Below are positions 1 to 12,270 of a stretch of 64,000 nucleotides of DNA, piece by piece. The translations under genes were made by a program, and so were the position numbers. The stretch covers positions 20,912,001 through 20,976,000 of the forward strand of contig JAIVEN010000021.1 in assembly GCA_026686845.1 (NCBI GenBank), given 5' to 3'. Below the pieces are notes generated by a model that saw nothing but the letters and a program-made list of their open reading frames with translations, was not told where the DNA came from and ran no database searches. Positions within the stretch are counted from its first letter, which is position 1. Every line of letters begins with the position of its first letter. The DNA is from Adenanthera pavonina (taxonomy: Eukaryota > Streptophyta > Magnoliopsida > Fabales > Fabaceae).

Positions 1-633
1 ATCTATTTCCATACCTGCATTACTCTCCCACCAAAAAGTGAACATAATGCTATTCAAGTTGTGACATCTTGTTTGTCCTTGATCCTTAATATGCAATTTT
101 TATGTTGTTTCAGACAAAGTCACATAATGTAATGAAACTAAAAAAATTCTCCAAGATTCAAAGGAATTTGTAATAGAATCGGATGTGAGAGGAAGAATAC
201 AACCACTGAAAGACCAGTTAAATTAAATAAGCCTAAAAACATAAATAAATATCATGTGCCTAATTTAATTATCCGTATGAATTAAAGCTTCACAAGTAAA
301 GAACACAAGTTGAAAGGTAAAAAAGAAATCCCATTTCCATGAGACAAGAGAAGCAAAAAGGGAGAAGAAGAAGAAGAAGAAGAAGAAGGATACAATGCCA
401 ATCTTGAGGTGTGATGAGAATTGAACAAAGATAGGACGTTTAGCTGGTGCTTCATTTGATTTGTCGAGAAAGATTGGGTGCACAATGAAGTCAAAAGCAA
501 TGTACCTAGCCAAATACAAATTTTTTGTCATCTTATTGCAATCAAATAGGGAAATGGAAAAGGAAAGGAGAACATAATCATATCTGCCTCAGTAATCTAA
601 AGAGCTTGGTGAGTGTTAGGGCCAAGAATTTGT

Positions 634-955
634 GGTTATGAGCTTCGATGGTGGGTTTCGAAGGAGAGGATGAATTTTCGATAGGAAGCATGAATCTTTG
701 GCGGAGAGATGTCAGCGGTGAGCTTTAATCGGTTTTGGAACATTATAAGGCTGTGGAGGAACTGAGGCAGTAGATGAGAGTATACAGCTTCGATGGTTAT
801 GAGCTTCGATGATGGGTTTTAATGGAGAAGACGAATCTTCGATGGGAAGCACAAATCTTTGATGGATAGACGCCGGCGGTGAGCTTCGATGGGCTTTGGA
901 ATGAAGAAAGGCTGTGGAGGAACTAAGGAAGTGGAGGAGAGTAAACGGCTTTGGT
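634..955. repeat. Two-copy 161-bp tandem duplication
   Basis: The block beginning GTTATGAGCTTCGATG near 634 recurs near 795. Both copies carry the same order of landmarks (GAGCTTCGATG, a CTTTGATGG/CTTTGGCGG segment, GGCTGTGGAGGAACT), with roughly 10-15% divergence. The matching anchor GAGCTTCGAT lies at 640 and 801, giving the 161-bp period. Confidence 0.75.
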
Positions 956-1034
956 TGTTCAGTCTACATGATGGTGCTCGATCTGCAACTCCGAAGATTT
1001 ATGTTTTCAAATTTTTATTTTTTTTATTTTTAAA

Positions 1035-1320
1035 TAACTTTAGTTGGCATTTAAATAATAAACACCAACTAAAGTTTAGTCTTACTCAACATTTTTCAAT
1101 AACACACCAACTATAAATTTTAATTTTAATTTTTTATTTAAATTTTTGCTCGCCTTTAGTTGGCGTTTCATGTATAAACGCCAACTAATATATTTTACCA
1201 TTTTTTTAATTTTATCGGTCTCCTTAGTTGCATTTAGATGGAAATGCCAACTAAATATTTAATATTAGTTGGCATTTTCTCAATAAACGCCTACTAAAAT
1301 ATGATTTTAGTTGGAGGAAA
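1035..1320. repeat. Cluster of TTAGTTGGCGTTT hairpins, CACTA-like subterminal repeats
   Basis: Four consecutive short inverted repeats share one core: 1,038-1,073, 1,156-1,188 (a perfect 13-bp stem, TTAGTTGGCGTTT), 1,224-1,254 and 1,265-1,298. Clustered copies of a short motif in both orientations are typical of subterminal regions of CACTA (En/Spm) DNA transposons. I did not find the CACTA terminus itself or a transposase, so this could be a terminal remnant or an unrelated hairpin cluster. Confidence 0.4.
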
Positions 1321-2333
1321 CATCAACTATTGAGCAGCAATATATGTCAAAATTGGGGTAATGGTTGCTTGTTATTAATCGATGAGTTAAAAAGATATCT
1401 TGGGAGGTTTGAAATATGTTACATTTTTATTATTAAGTTGAAATTTGTTAGAAGGTATCTCAGCTATTTATATTGAGATTTTGTGATTCTAATTTAAATC
1501 TAAATTATAGTTGCTTCTTTCTTGAGATTTGGCGTAAGCACATATTGAAATTTTAATTATTTCTAGTTGATTTACTTAGGGGGTTTTATAAGAAAAAATA
1601 ATAAATTCTAAATTGTTTGATTTAGATGGATTTGTATAAAAGAAATTTGAGTTTAAATTGAATTGACCAAGGTCTTCATGTGGAAATATATGAAAGGATG
1701 TAATTATTATTATTATGATTCTTGGTTACTGGATGCATTTAGATTTTTAATACTGTAAAGCTTTTATATTTATATTTAGTTTTGCATATCAGTCATTATT
1801 TTATTTCTTATCATAATTTTAATTCTATAAATGATAAGTATTAAAGTATCATATATTGTCTCATTTTATAAAATCTTGATGATTGATAGAATTTTAGTAT
1901 CTAATTGATTTAGTTTTGCATATCAGTCATTATTTTTGTCAAAATTAATTTTCAAATAAATCATCCAAATATAAACATGTTAGTCCAAAACTAATTTTTA
2001 TTATAACTACGTTGCAAAACCAATTCTATCAAAACTCATTTTTAACTAACCAAAAATCAAACGGGCCCTTGGAAAAGTGGATGGGAAATAGCTTGTCCTC
2101 GAGTATGTTATTTGATTAATTAGCATAATATTTTGTTGTTTCTAAACGGCTTAGCAACTAGCATCTTTATGTAATGATTTATTATTATTTGTCACGTTTT
2201 AATTTTTTTAGTTACAACTTTAGAAAAAAATGTTGTGTAACTTATTTAATTTAGCATAGTTTACTCGATAGTACAAAATTGTATTAGTATTATATCCTAT
2301 AGTAGAAAAATAATTGAACAAGAGGAACAAGAA

Positions 2334-5300
2334 TTGCAAATTGACAATGCATTGCATTCCCTTAAGTCTCATGGAGACTTAAATTTTAGAGATATTTACA
2401 GAAATGGATATCATGTCGAGACAATAAATAAAGGAAATGTTGACTATCTCACAAGAATTATCTCAAATGAAAAATTTGTTTTGAAAAAATTACCTGCATT
2501 TTCCTCTGATTGGTACTCCATGTATATTAGTACAATTGAATCACATACGATCGTACTAAAAGTTTACAAAATCATAATATATTTCTTACTTGGCTGACTA
2601 GTTTGGCATCCCAGATCAATTATGATATAATAAATAATTGAACATTCACGTAGACTTGACTTTAAAAGTTGGCAGATTATTCAATCTAATAGTTTTTATG
2701 TGTTGCTTATTTTCAAGGGAAATTGATTATTTGATTATCACCAGCAAAACTTTCGAGTTAATCAATAACCTTTTTGAAATGTATATAAGGTGATATTTTT
2801 GGGTCAATCTATCCACCATGTGGACCATTAAAATATTTTATGATTTTAGTCAATGCCTCGACTAAATGATCACATGTTTGTCAATTCACAACTAGATATT
2901 TGTGAGATTTCTTGCTCAATTAATTCAACTAAGAGCACATTTTCTGACTATTTAATTAATAAAATACGCCTTGACAATGTTGGTGAATTTACATCTCAAG
3001 TTTTTAATAATTATTATATGTTTATTGGGATTAAGGTTGAACATCTTGTTGCATATGTTCATATACAAGATGGACTTGTAGAATTATTTATCAAACATTT
3101 AAAACTAATTGCAAGACCATTGCTTATGAAATCAAAACTCCTAATCTCTGCTTTGGGCATGTAATCCTGCATACTGGAATATTGATTCGCATTAGGCCAA
3201 TAAGCTATCATAAATCCTCTATATTACAGATGGTTTTTTGGTCAAGAACATAATTTCTTCCATCGAAGAGTTTTTCAATATGTCGTTTATATTTCAGTTA
3301 CTCCACCATAATGTACTAGCATAGGACCTCTAAGAAAGTTAGGAATATATGTTGAATATAAATCTCCATTAATAATAAGATACCTTTAACCACTAACATG
3401 AGATTCATTTATGACATAATTTACTTATTGTCATTTCGACGAATCAGTTTTTCCAATATTGGGGGTAAGAGAATAAGCAATTGGAAAAAGAAATTAGTTA
3501 GAATTAATTATCATTATCTCATTTTAATCATTATACAAAACAATGTGAATAAGAAATTTAAAAGATAAATCAATTGCAAAGTTTAGCAAATCAATTATCA
3601 GACGTGTTACTAACCCAAGAAGAATGACAAAATCATATGTACCAGCTACTAGTACTCCAATAAAAATTGATTTGTCAATCAGACAATCAAAGTTTGAAGC
3701 ATGCATGAAGCATAGTAGACTTATCGGTTCCAAATATAAAAATTCCTCGAAAAGAAAATGAGCTAAAAATCAAAATAACTTAATTGAGGATAGGGTAACT
3801 CCAGAAGAGTCCTCAGACATAATTAGAGATTCTGTTCTAGAAGAAACTCAAATACCTGAAAATTGTGAGAATAATGATATCTTAATAAATTATGTTATAA
3901 ATAGAGTATGATGGAATCGAAATAAAGTGAATGTTGACAATAATTTTGTAAATAATATAGCATGCGATGTAACATATGATAATGAGGATGATGAACTAAA
4001 ATTTGTTAAAGAATGTAGACAGAGAGGTGATTAGCTAAAATAGAAAGATGCAATTGAGGTAGAATTAAATGTACTTACAAAGCAAAAGGTTTTTGGACTT
4101 ATAGTCTATACACCTAAAGGTGTAAAATCAGTTGGATATAAATGGGTCTTTGCGTGAAAATAAAATAAGGATGGTGAAATAGTGAATACTAAGCATGACT
4201 TGTAGCACAAAGGTTTTCATAAAGATTTGGTATTGATTATGAAGAGACATTCTCTTGTGGTGAACGCAATTACTTTTAGATATCTAATTAGTCTAATAGT
4301 ACATAACAAGCTCGACATGTGTTTGATGGATGTTGTTACAACTTATTTATGACTCATTAGATAGTGAAATATATATTAAAATCCAATAAGGATTTACAAT
4401 GACTAAAACATGTAAGTGGTATAATTGTCTTAATAAATTTTTTGTTGAGAGAAAGTTGTAAGAATGACTCGATTTGCCCATGTGTATTTATAAAAGGAAA
4501 TAGATTAGAATTTGCTATATTCACTATTTATGTGGATGATTTAAATATAATTAGAACTCCTGAAGAGCTTCAAAAAGCAATTGATTGTTTAAAGAAAGAA
4601 TGTAAAATAAAAGATCTTAGAAGAACCAAATTTTGCCTTGATTTATAGATTAAATATCTAAAGGATGGAAATTTGGTGCTTCAAGAATCCTATATAACAA
4701 AGGTGCTACAATGATTGTATATGGACAAGTCACATTCATTATGCACCCAAATGGTCATAAGGTCACTAGATGTGAACAAAGTGCCTTTTAAACCTCGAGA
4801 AAAGGATGAAGAACTACTTGGTTTTGAAGTACCATATCTCAGTGCAATCAAAGTATTGTTCTATCTTGCCGATCATAATGACTGGGTATATCATTTGTTG
4901 TTAATTTATTAGCAAGATATAGTTTTTCACCTACATGAAGACATTGGATTAGGGTTAAGCATATACTTTGCTACCTTCAAGGTACTATGGATATATGTTT
5001 ATTTCATTTGAATGAATCATAGTCAAAACTTGATTAGTTATGCAAATACATGGTATTTATCTAATCCTCATAATTGTCAACCACAAACTGGCTGTGTGAT
5101 GATCTATGATACAAACCATATTAGCCACATCACGTAAGCGTGCCAAAATTTTGGCATTATATAAGACAAATTGAAAATGTGTTTGGTTGAAAGTTTTGCT
5201 TCAACATGTAGAGATTTAAGGCTTTTCTTCGTGAAAATTGGTATTAACGATCTTATATAAAGATAATGCTGCATGTATTGTTCAAGCAAATGAGGGGTAT

Positions 5301-5690
5301 TTTAAAGGAGATAGAATAAAATTTATTTTACCAAAATTCTATTTTACTCATGATTTTCAAAAGAATGGTGATATAGACATTCAAAAAATTCATTCATGTG
5401 ACAACCTAACAGGTCTGTTTACCAAAGCGTTTCCTACTGCATTATTTGAAAAGTTCATGTATAATATTATACTTCATTGACTCAAAGATCTTAATTAATA
5501 TATGGATTGTACTCTTTTTTCGGTAACCATGGTTTTTCCCACTAAGTTTTCTTGCTAAAGTTCTTAACGAGGCAGCATTTGATGACATATATAATGAATG
5601 ATATACTCTTTTTCTTCACAAGGTTTTTGTTCCACTAGGTTTTTTCTAATAAGTTTTTTAATGAGACACATTCTTTAATAATGAATATCC
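2334..5690 (+). pseudogene. Decayed Ty1/copia pol (integrase, RT, RNase H)
   Basis: Remnant of a copia polyprotein read on the + strand with many stops and frameshifts. In order: a GAG-pre-integrase-like segment (2,334-2,640; SHGDLNFRDIY, then IESHTIVLKVY); an integrase core fragment (2,853-3,164; LDNVGEFTS is the decayed DNGGEF region); reverse transcriptase pieces (about 4,080-4,910; FTIYVDDLNII keeps the YVDD box at about 4,525); and the RNase H end (5,238-5,480; NAACIVQANEGYFKGDRIKFI then DNLTGLFTKAFP, the usual C-terminal signature). No gag or protease is recognisable upstream of 2,334, so the 5' half seems lost. It cannot encode a functional protein. Confidence 0.85.
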
Positions 5691-5945
5691 AAGTGGGAGT
5701 ATTATGAAGATTTTGGATATCCATCTATAATATTCTTAAGCTAAGACTGAGTCATCTTTTATATTTATCCTTTTTAATTAATTAAATTATTATTTTCCTT
5801 TTTAAAGTTAAAGTTCTTGTATAAATACTTCCTTGGTGGATGAATAATCCAATTATTTACTTTTGGCTATGCATATTCTCTTTCTTCTCAAATATTTTTT
5901 ATCTCTCAAATTCTCCCTATTCTCTATTTTATTTCATTACAAGAT
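5688..5945 (+). repeat. 3' LTR remnant of the copia element, with polypurine tract
   Basis: Downstream of the RNase H end lies AAGTGGGAGTATT (about 5,691-5,703), the usual copia polypurine tract, followed by TATGAAGATTTTGGATATCC, a plausible LTR start with TG decayed to TA. A TATAAATA box is present at about 5,819. The LTR probably ends near the CA at about 5,941, but no second LTR is available to fix it. Confidence 0.55.
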
Positions 5946-6254
5946 TTTAATTTAAACACTATTGATGGCTATTTAACTAAAACACTCTTGTTTAGAGTTG
6001 GTTAACTAAGTAAACAAAATTAATAAAAAAAAGTTTAAATATATATATAATATAGATAAATATAAGTTACTCTTCGTGAGAGCTTCTTTTCTCTCATCTT
6101 TGAGAGTATGTCACCTCCCTAGTAAGGTCTAAACCTTTTTTCCTTCTGTTATCCCACATTAAATTTTCTTTCTCATCCTTTTGTTGAGTGTTTTCTTAAG
6201 CTTGGTCTAACTATCTACTTTTTGTGGGTAGTGTACTATAAGGATTTTCTCTAG

Positions 6255-7660
6255 TTACAGAATTCATGGGCTATGTCAGAACCTCTAGTTTCGATAGTAG
6301 TTTTGGACAAAGAGTGGCTACAAGAAAATGTTACATCATCCAGCGTATGTACTCTAGTAGGGAGACTTATTTCTAAGAAGGTATATAGTAAATGACAAAT
6401 AAAGCCCGTGGTTATGAATGCTTCGACCATTAAAGGGTCAGAAAAGAATCCAAAGGAAAAGGCTCTACATATTTCAAAAGTGGGAGATAATTTTTTCTTC
6501 TTCAAGTTTGAATGAAGGAGCGAACTTGAGCGAGTGATTAATGATGGTCCATGGATGGTGAAACAACATATTCTTATATTACAATCTTGGTCAGCTGATC
6601 TAAGTTTGAATGAGATTTGGCTCAATAGGTTTCATATATAGTTCTAGTTTCACGGAATCCCACTACAAGGAAAATCTACAAGCAACATTTTGAAGTTGGG
6701 TTCCACTATTGGAAAAGTCATTGCATTTGAAGACCCCTTTTCTATGTGAAGGTCTAATAAGAAGCTTTACAAAGGTTTGTATTGAATTAGATATTTCAAA
6801 ACCAATCCTTGCCGGTTCCTAGGTTGAAAGGTCTATCTTAGATAAATTATGGATTTCCTTAAATAAGAAAAATTAGCAAATTTCTACTTTAAATGTGATT
6901 TTTAGGTCATGAAGATAGATTTTGTGATAACAAAGAGCAATGGATGTCTTTAATGGTACACAAGGTCACAAGCTATGTATACCTCGAATAGTTGCGCAGC
7001 TCCTTTAAGAAATCTAGCCAAAATCATCTTTGTTGATTACAAGGGCAATCCAATAAGAAAGGAGAACTCTGATGCTTCAAGTACTAATAGTTCAAGTCTG
7101 AAAATGGGTTCAAAGAATGTTTCATCTTCCTATAATTCTAATGACAAAAATTTTAGTAGGGAAGGAATTAAAAATTTCGAGTTCCAAGATACCATGAGGT
7201 TTTATAGGATGAATAATCCCCATGCAAATATGGGAAATCATAGTAGTATTAATTCTCCATGTCATCCAAGGAGATTCCTTAATAGAAAGCCTCATACAAT
7301 TTTTTCATGTGTTCAAAGTTTATCCTCAAGCATGGAAATGTTCAATTGTAGGCCCTAGTTCACTTGGTACTACTTTTTTGTCCAAAAAATTTTTGATGGC
7401 CCAAAATAACATAAAAATATTATGAGTAGGCCTACCCCACAGCAATATCCAATGTCTCTTGAGAAGAATGATTTTTTTGTAGAATTCTCATATGAAGTCT
7501 CGAGCTCCCTAAATCAAAAAGCTATTATTCCATTTCAAAAAAATTTGCAGGATTGGCTTTGGAAATTAGGTTGGAGAACATTAACATTAAAAGAGCTACA
7601 GAGTTTCAATTGGAATCCTCAATAGCGAAAAGAATTAGATTACTTGAAGATGAATCACCC
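6255..7660 (+). pseudogene. LINE ORF1 remnant (DUF4283, CCHC knuckle)
   Basis: On the + strand, 6,255-6,640 reads as a decayed DUF4283 domain, the RNA-binding N-terminal part of plant L1 ORF1. Recognisable stretches are LVGRLISKKVYSK, ALHISKVGDNFFFFKFE and ERVINDGPWMVKQHILILQSW (two overlapping parts). About 6,850-6,935 holds the zinc knuckle remnant (FKCDF...GHEDRFC), with the first Cys changed and a stop inside. 6,975-7,660 is the low-complexity Ser/Asn-rich C-terminal half in pieces. Stops at 6,394, 6,523 and 6,640 make it non-functional. Confidence 0.75.
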
Positions 7661-7779
7661 ACTGATGTGATGAAGAGATCGAATTTGCAGAGTTTCAATC
7701 AAAATCCTTAATTGCGAAAAGAGTTACAAAGTTTCAATCTGAATCCTCAATTAGGTTGGAGAACATTAACCTTAAAAGA

Positions 7780-7884
7780 GTTGCATATTGGGGAACTGTC
7801 AAAGGTTAGGGGTCACCTTGACAGTTCAAAATCTGCGGTTCCCCTACAAAAAATATAAGCCTCTTTTGTCAGAGACATGAATAA
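7780..7884 (+). pseudogene. LINE ORF2 endonuclease, N-terminal piece
   Basis: The frame GNCQRLG...TVQNLR...YKPLLSET corresponds to the start of the L1 apurinic endonuclease (usual NCRGLG...TV..L......LFL.ET). It runs straight into the AATAA target site of insertion 1. The continuation (VERIHWKLKF, then a VDPIG-like segment) resumes at 15,032 on the far side. Confidence 0.7.
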
Positions 7885-7892
7885 TGTAACAC

Positions 7893-9583
7893 CCTAATGT
7901 TAGTTCAGCTGGCTTCCCAAGAGAGGGTTGAATTGGGAAGTTTGGATTTTTCTGCGAAGATGAGATATAGTAATGATAATAAAAAGTTACTGAAAAATAG
8001 AGTGTAAGAAATAAAGAGCAATTACAAAGTAAATGAGCAGAGGACACAATGATTTATCCTGATTCAATCTACTCTATTTGACCTACATCCAGTCCTTAAG
8101 CCATCACTTGAGATTTCTCAACTATAATTTGTAAGATTTGAATGGGTTTTTGCAAAAACAGCAGTACACCCCAGATCGAACTTTGAGTTGAACAAGATTT
8201 TCCCACTTTTCTCACTCAAGAGTAAGAACAACTCTCTTAGTGTATTCTCACACTAAGTATTATCTACAAGTGTGTAAAAATATATAGATTACAGTATAAA
8301 AACTCTCTTTCAAAAGAGTGGATATGAAAGTTTAAGAATATTAAATGAGCTAAGCAGAGAGTAGATAAGCTTTGAATGAATCAGTAATCAATTCTGCGGA
8401 GTTTTGACATTTATATGTTTTTCCCCATTACCCAACAAATTATATAAGGTCTAATTTATATTTTTAGAGCAAAACTATCCATTGGAAACAAGAATTAATC
8501 GTTGCTCTCAGAAAAATAGCCGTTCACCTGCTGCATTAAATGCGTCTGTTAAATGTTATGCGGATAACCTCCTTAGGTTATGCAAATAGCGAGTGACTAT
8601 TCGCTCTTGGTTTCAACGTTATCAATTTGTTATGTGGATAACCTGCCTAGGTTATGCGGATAATGATCATCCCAGAATGAATAAGTTTTAGCTCAAAAAT
8701 ATTTTCATGAAATCCTACTCAGCTGTTCGAATAACTTTAAATTTTCTCAAACTAAGTTTTTAAAAAACATAGGTTATCAGGATAACATGCCAAGGTTATA
8801 TGGATAACCCATTTAGCTGAAGAAGGACCATGAGTTCTGTAACATAGGTTATGCGGATAACCGATTTAGCTGAGGAAAGTCCAAGGGCACTGAAACATAG
8901 GTTATACAGATAACTTTCCTAGGTTATATGAATAACCTATTAACAGAGAAGAGTCTAAGTGCTTTGTAACACATGTTATGCTGATAACTTCCCTAGGTTA
9001 TACGAATAATGAGCTGCATAGTATAATTGACCTTCATTGTTCACTCTCTTATGCGAATAAGGTAATCACCTTATCAGGATAACCACCTGGACAGACTTGA
9101 GGGCATGGTGCACAGCTATGTTATATGGATAACCTCAACCCTTTTCATGAAGTCGAAGAAGGAATACTTAGAAAAGCTCTAAGATTGAGATTTTATCCTC
9201 ATAACCTTTATTGGTTATGTGCATAAGTTAAACCTTTTCATGAAAATAAAGTAAGAAGACTTAGAAATAACTTTGTAATTGAGACTTTATCCTCATAACC
9301 TTTAAACATTATGTGCATAAGGTAACTTTTTTCATGAAAACTATTTTGAAAACATGAGCTAATCATTAATCATGCAAGTAGATGCCTCATTTAATATTGG
9401 GATAATCAGAATTGAAAGCTTAACTACCTTTTTTTGCAAATGGATTCCTAAAATACATGAAACAACTCTTCAACCTTCAGGAATCTCTAACTTTATTCTA
9501 CATATGACTTTTGTTCCTTTGATATTGTATTTCCAAGCTCAATGTTGTTTAGAATCATCAAAACCATCTGAATTAACACCTAA
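7893..9583 (-). mobile_element. Copia solo LTR, palindrome type A, TSD CCTAA
   Basis: A 1,681-bp copy (7,898-9,578) begins TGTTAGTTCAGCTGGC and ends CTGAATTAACA, flanked by CCTAA on both sides (7,893-7,897 and 9,579-9,583). Its ends, its TTTATCCTGATTC/CCAGTCCTTAAGCCA block and its array of GGTTATNNGGATAACC-like dyads match both LTRs of the complete element at 38,163-49,882. There is no internal region, so it is a solo LTR left by LTR-LTR recombination. Strand is assigned from the coding strand of the full element. Confidence 0.88.
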
Positions 9584-12270
9584 GACTTATAACCACAAAA
9601 CGACTTCAAGGAGATACCTTGCTTCGATATGGGACAAGACATAAATGAAAAAAAACCAAAAGGAGACACCAAGGGTGATAAAGAAGAAGAGAGACTTAAA
9701 CATGACTAAAGGACTTTGAACTACAGAAGGACAACAAGAAAAATGAGAGAAACAAATCTCCCCTATGGTGTAGCAGCTCAAGGATGTGGCTCCGTGGTGC
9801 CACCAACTATTGTTTTGATAGCACCTTGTTGTCGATTCGGGTGAGCTTCGAACACACAACTCTTTAACCGATCCTTTGATTAGCGTGATTCCAAAGCCTA
9901 CAAGTTACTCTATATCTTCTCTAACTATAAACTCCAACCTCATCTTGAAATTCCTTCGTATGGAGAATTTGGACACCTTTGATTGAAATGGTCACTTTTA
10001 GGCCAAAAATTGACATCAATATCTCCTAATCTCAAACCATCACCTTTTGGTCACCAAACATTTTCCAACAGATCACAAATAACACAAGGACATCGTTCAA
10101 GGAGGTGGTATCCCAAGAAAACCACTCTTAGTTTTTGACCCCCCTTGAACCACAATCTCACCTATCAGACGACATACCTTTTTTGCCAAAATGCACCCAA
10201 ACTCTCTATACATTACTCTAACTCACCAAGTTAAACATGGACAACCAATGCCCTAGACCCTAGACTCTCAATAACTATAGATGAGACATATGCTCATGAA
10301 TTCATTATAACCATGATGGTAGAGCTTCAGAGTCCATTACATTCTTATCTACACATGCTCTGGCCTCAATCAACCTTGTAATCAAGAGGACATTAGGCAA
10401 ACAACATAGACATGAACTCCAAGATGACCCAAAGGATCCATAAGATATCATTGCACATGGCATCTAGTCATGAAATTATACTTGGCATAATACTATATAG
10501 CATCTATTGTGTGTTCTCACATAACACATACTAATCATGGGTACTCAAATATCCTGTGCTCAACCAGGGGGAAATCCCTCCTTGGTCACCATCTTGCTAT
10601 AGCCAAACATCATCTCTTGAAAAAGGGTATCAATGGGGGTGAGCCGAACATGATAGTAAACAAGGGCAATTATAATAAAAAACTTTCTTTTATAAAATGA
10701 TTATAAACATCAAAGTTTGATATTAATCAAATACAAGGAATTAATGTACAATTATTCATATACAATATGAATTATGCAAAATGCTATGCACATGATATGC
10801 AAAGCTTACCTAAATCACGGCAAGAACCATGAGCTAGTTACCATCACAAAGTAACTTTGATAAGTAGCTTCCTTCTAACAACTAGTGAAAGCCGATTCTA
10901 GGGTACTGCTAAGCTTATTATCACTAGTCATAACCTAACCAAAGATCATTCCACTAATGAGTAGATCATGATTCCTCATCTCCTAGACCACCCGAATTGG
11001 TGGTGATTTAGGGAATATGCATCCTCAATCTACTACCACCTAGATCTTCCTGGCTAAAGGATGATGATTTAGTGGCAGGAATACATATCAACCTCACTAC
11101 TTAGACATGAGGCCTTGCGTGTCCCATCAATGAATCGGCATACATGTGGTATAACAAGACATCATCAACCATCCATCTAATACTCAACATGCTTAACCAA
11201 AGTAATAATGCCTTCCATGCTATGCTAACATGTCAATATCATACATAATCATTATTAGCATCACCACCATGCTAGCATAGTATAATTACACCAAATATCA
11301 CTTGAGGATGCACAATAATAATAAGCATGTCAATATTCATCATGTTCATAAATATATACACATATATATAGCTAATTCCATTCTCATCATTATCAACATT
11401 ATAGTCATTATCATAATTGTTACACATACTAATACTAGGAGTATAATATTCATAGGTCAAGTTCTTTGTATTCTCATTTATATAGACATATATACATATG
11501 AATACAAAATCAACTATTTTCACTTCCTTATCATATTTTTCAGAGAGAGAATTTCAAGAAAACTTACAATTACTAGCCGTGATATAAGTTGCATATCATG
11601 ATATGAAAATTTTCAAACATATAGGACAATTAAAATTACTCCCCGGTTACCTCAAGTTGCCGTACACTTACAACACCTCGGTAGGTTAATGGATCAGCAA
11701 CTACAACATACAAGAGAAAATACAATCCACAAAAAAAAAATTAGCATTCAACATTAATCTAAGCCCAAACATTCAATGAAACTTCTAATAAAATCGTTAG
11801 AATTACCCAAGATCACTTAGTGTCTCTAAGGCCCATATCCACCATGATACAATTTAACTGTTTATCAATGAATTCATCACTTTCAAATAAGCACACACCT
11901 TATACAAGCACTAAACACAAGTATCAAGACCAATCACATCCTTTGGTAGAACTCAAATCGACACCTCAAACATAAACTTAGTGAAACCATGCTATCAATA
12001 TCATTTCCAACTATCATTTTACCCAAAACAATCTATAATTCCATGTTTAAACCTAACCAAATTCAGATGTCATCCAAAATGTAGGATTAGGGTTTAGAGA
12101 AAACATCACATAATTCAACAAAATCCATAACCAAAAGCCTAAACACACCCAACAACACATCATTGACACATTTGGACACAATTTAATCAATGGAAATTAT
12201 CCTAATCATACCCCCAATCAACTAACACCAATAATCCACAGTCAAACTCAAAAAAAGAGGAAAGGATATG
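9584..12270. other. Body of insertion 1, non-coding
   Basis: Long-LTR sequence of insertion 1 with no credible gene. Segments such as 10,860-11,110 (CCACTTGAGG-type text, TAGATCTTCCTGGC) match, in reverse, the 20,350-20,560 part of insertion 2. This is the main evidence that the two inserts are one family. The frames at 9,372, 9,587 and 11,272-11,601 are chance openings. Confidence 0.6.

Larger units (their letters stand above)
1..2330. other. AT-rich intergenic DNA, no gene seen
   Basis: No open frame here matches a family I recognise. The stretch holds a GAA microsatellite (about 362-388), a 161-bp tandem duplication (634-955), a cluster of short hairpins (1,035-1,320) and a 28-bp direct repeat (1,775-1,802 and 1,909-1,936, 134 bp apart) in otherwise AT-rich sequence. 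Short frames such as the one at 889-1,116 sit in the duplicated and hairpin DNA and have no support as genes. Confidence 0.6.

Noticed and set aside
265..531. Frame with a poly-Phe or poly-Ser run
   Set aside because: It is produced by the GAA/TTC microsatellite; no homology outside the run.
6251..6625. 124-codon - strand frame
   Set aside because: It is the antisense of the LINE ORF1 DUF4283 domain, whose + strand reading has clear homology.
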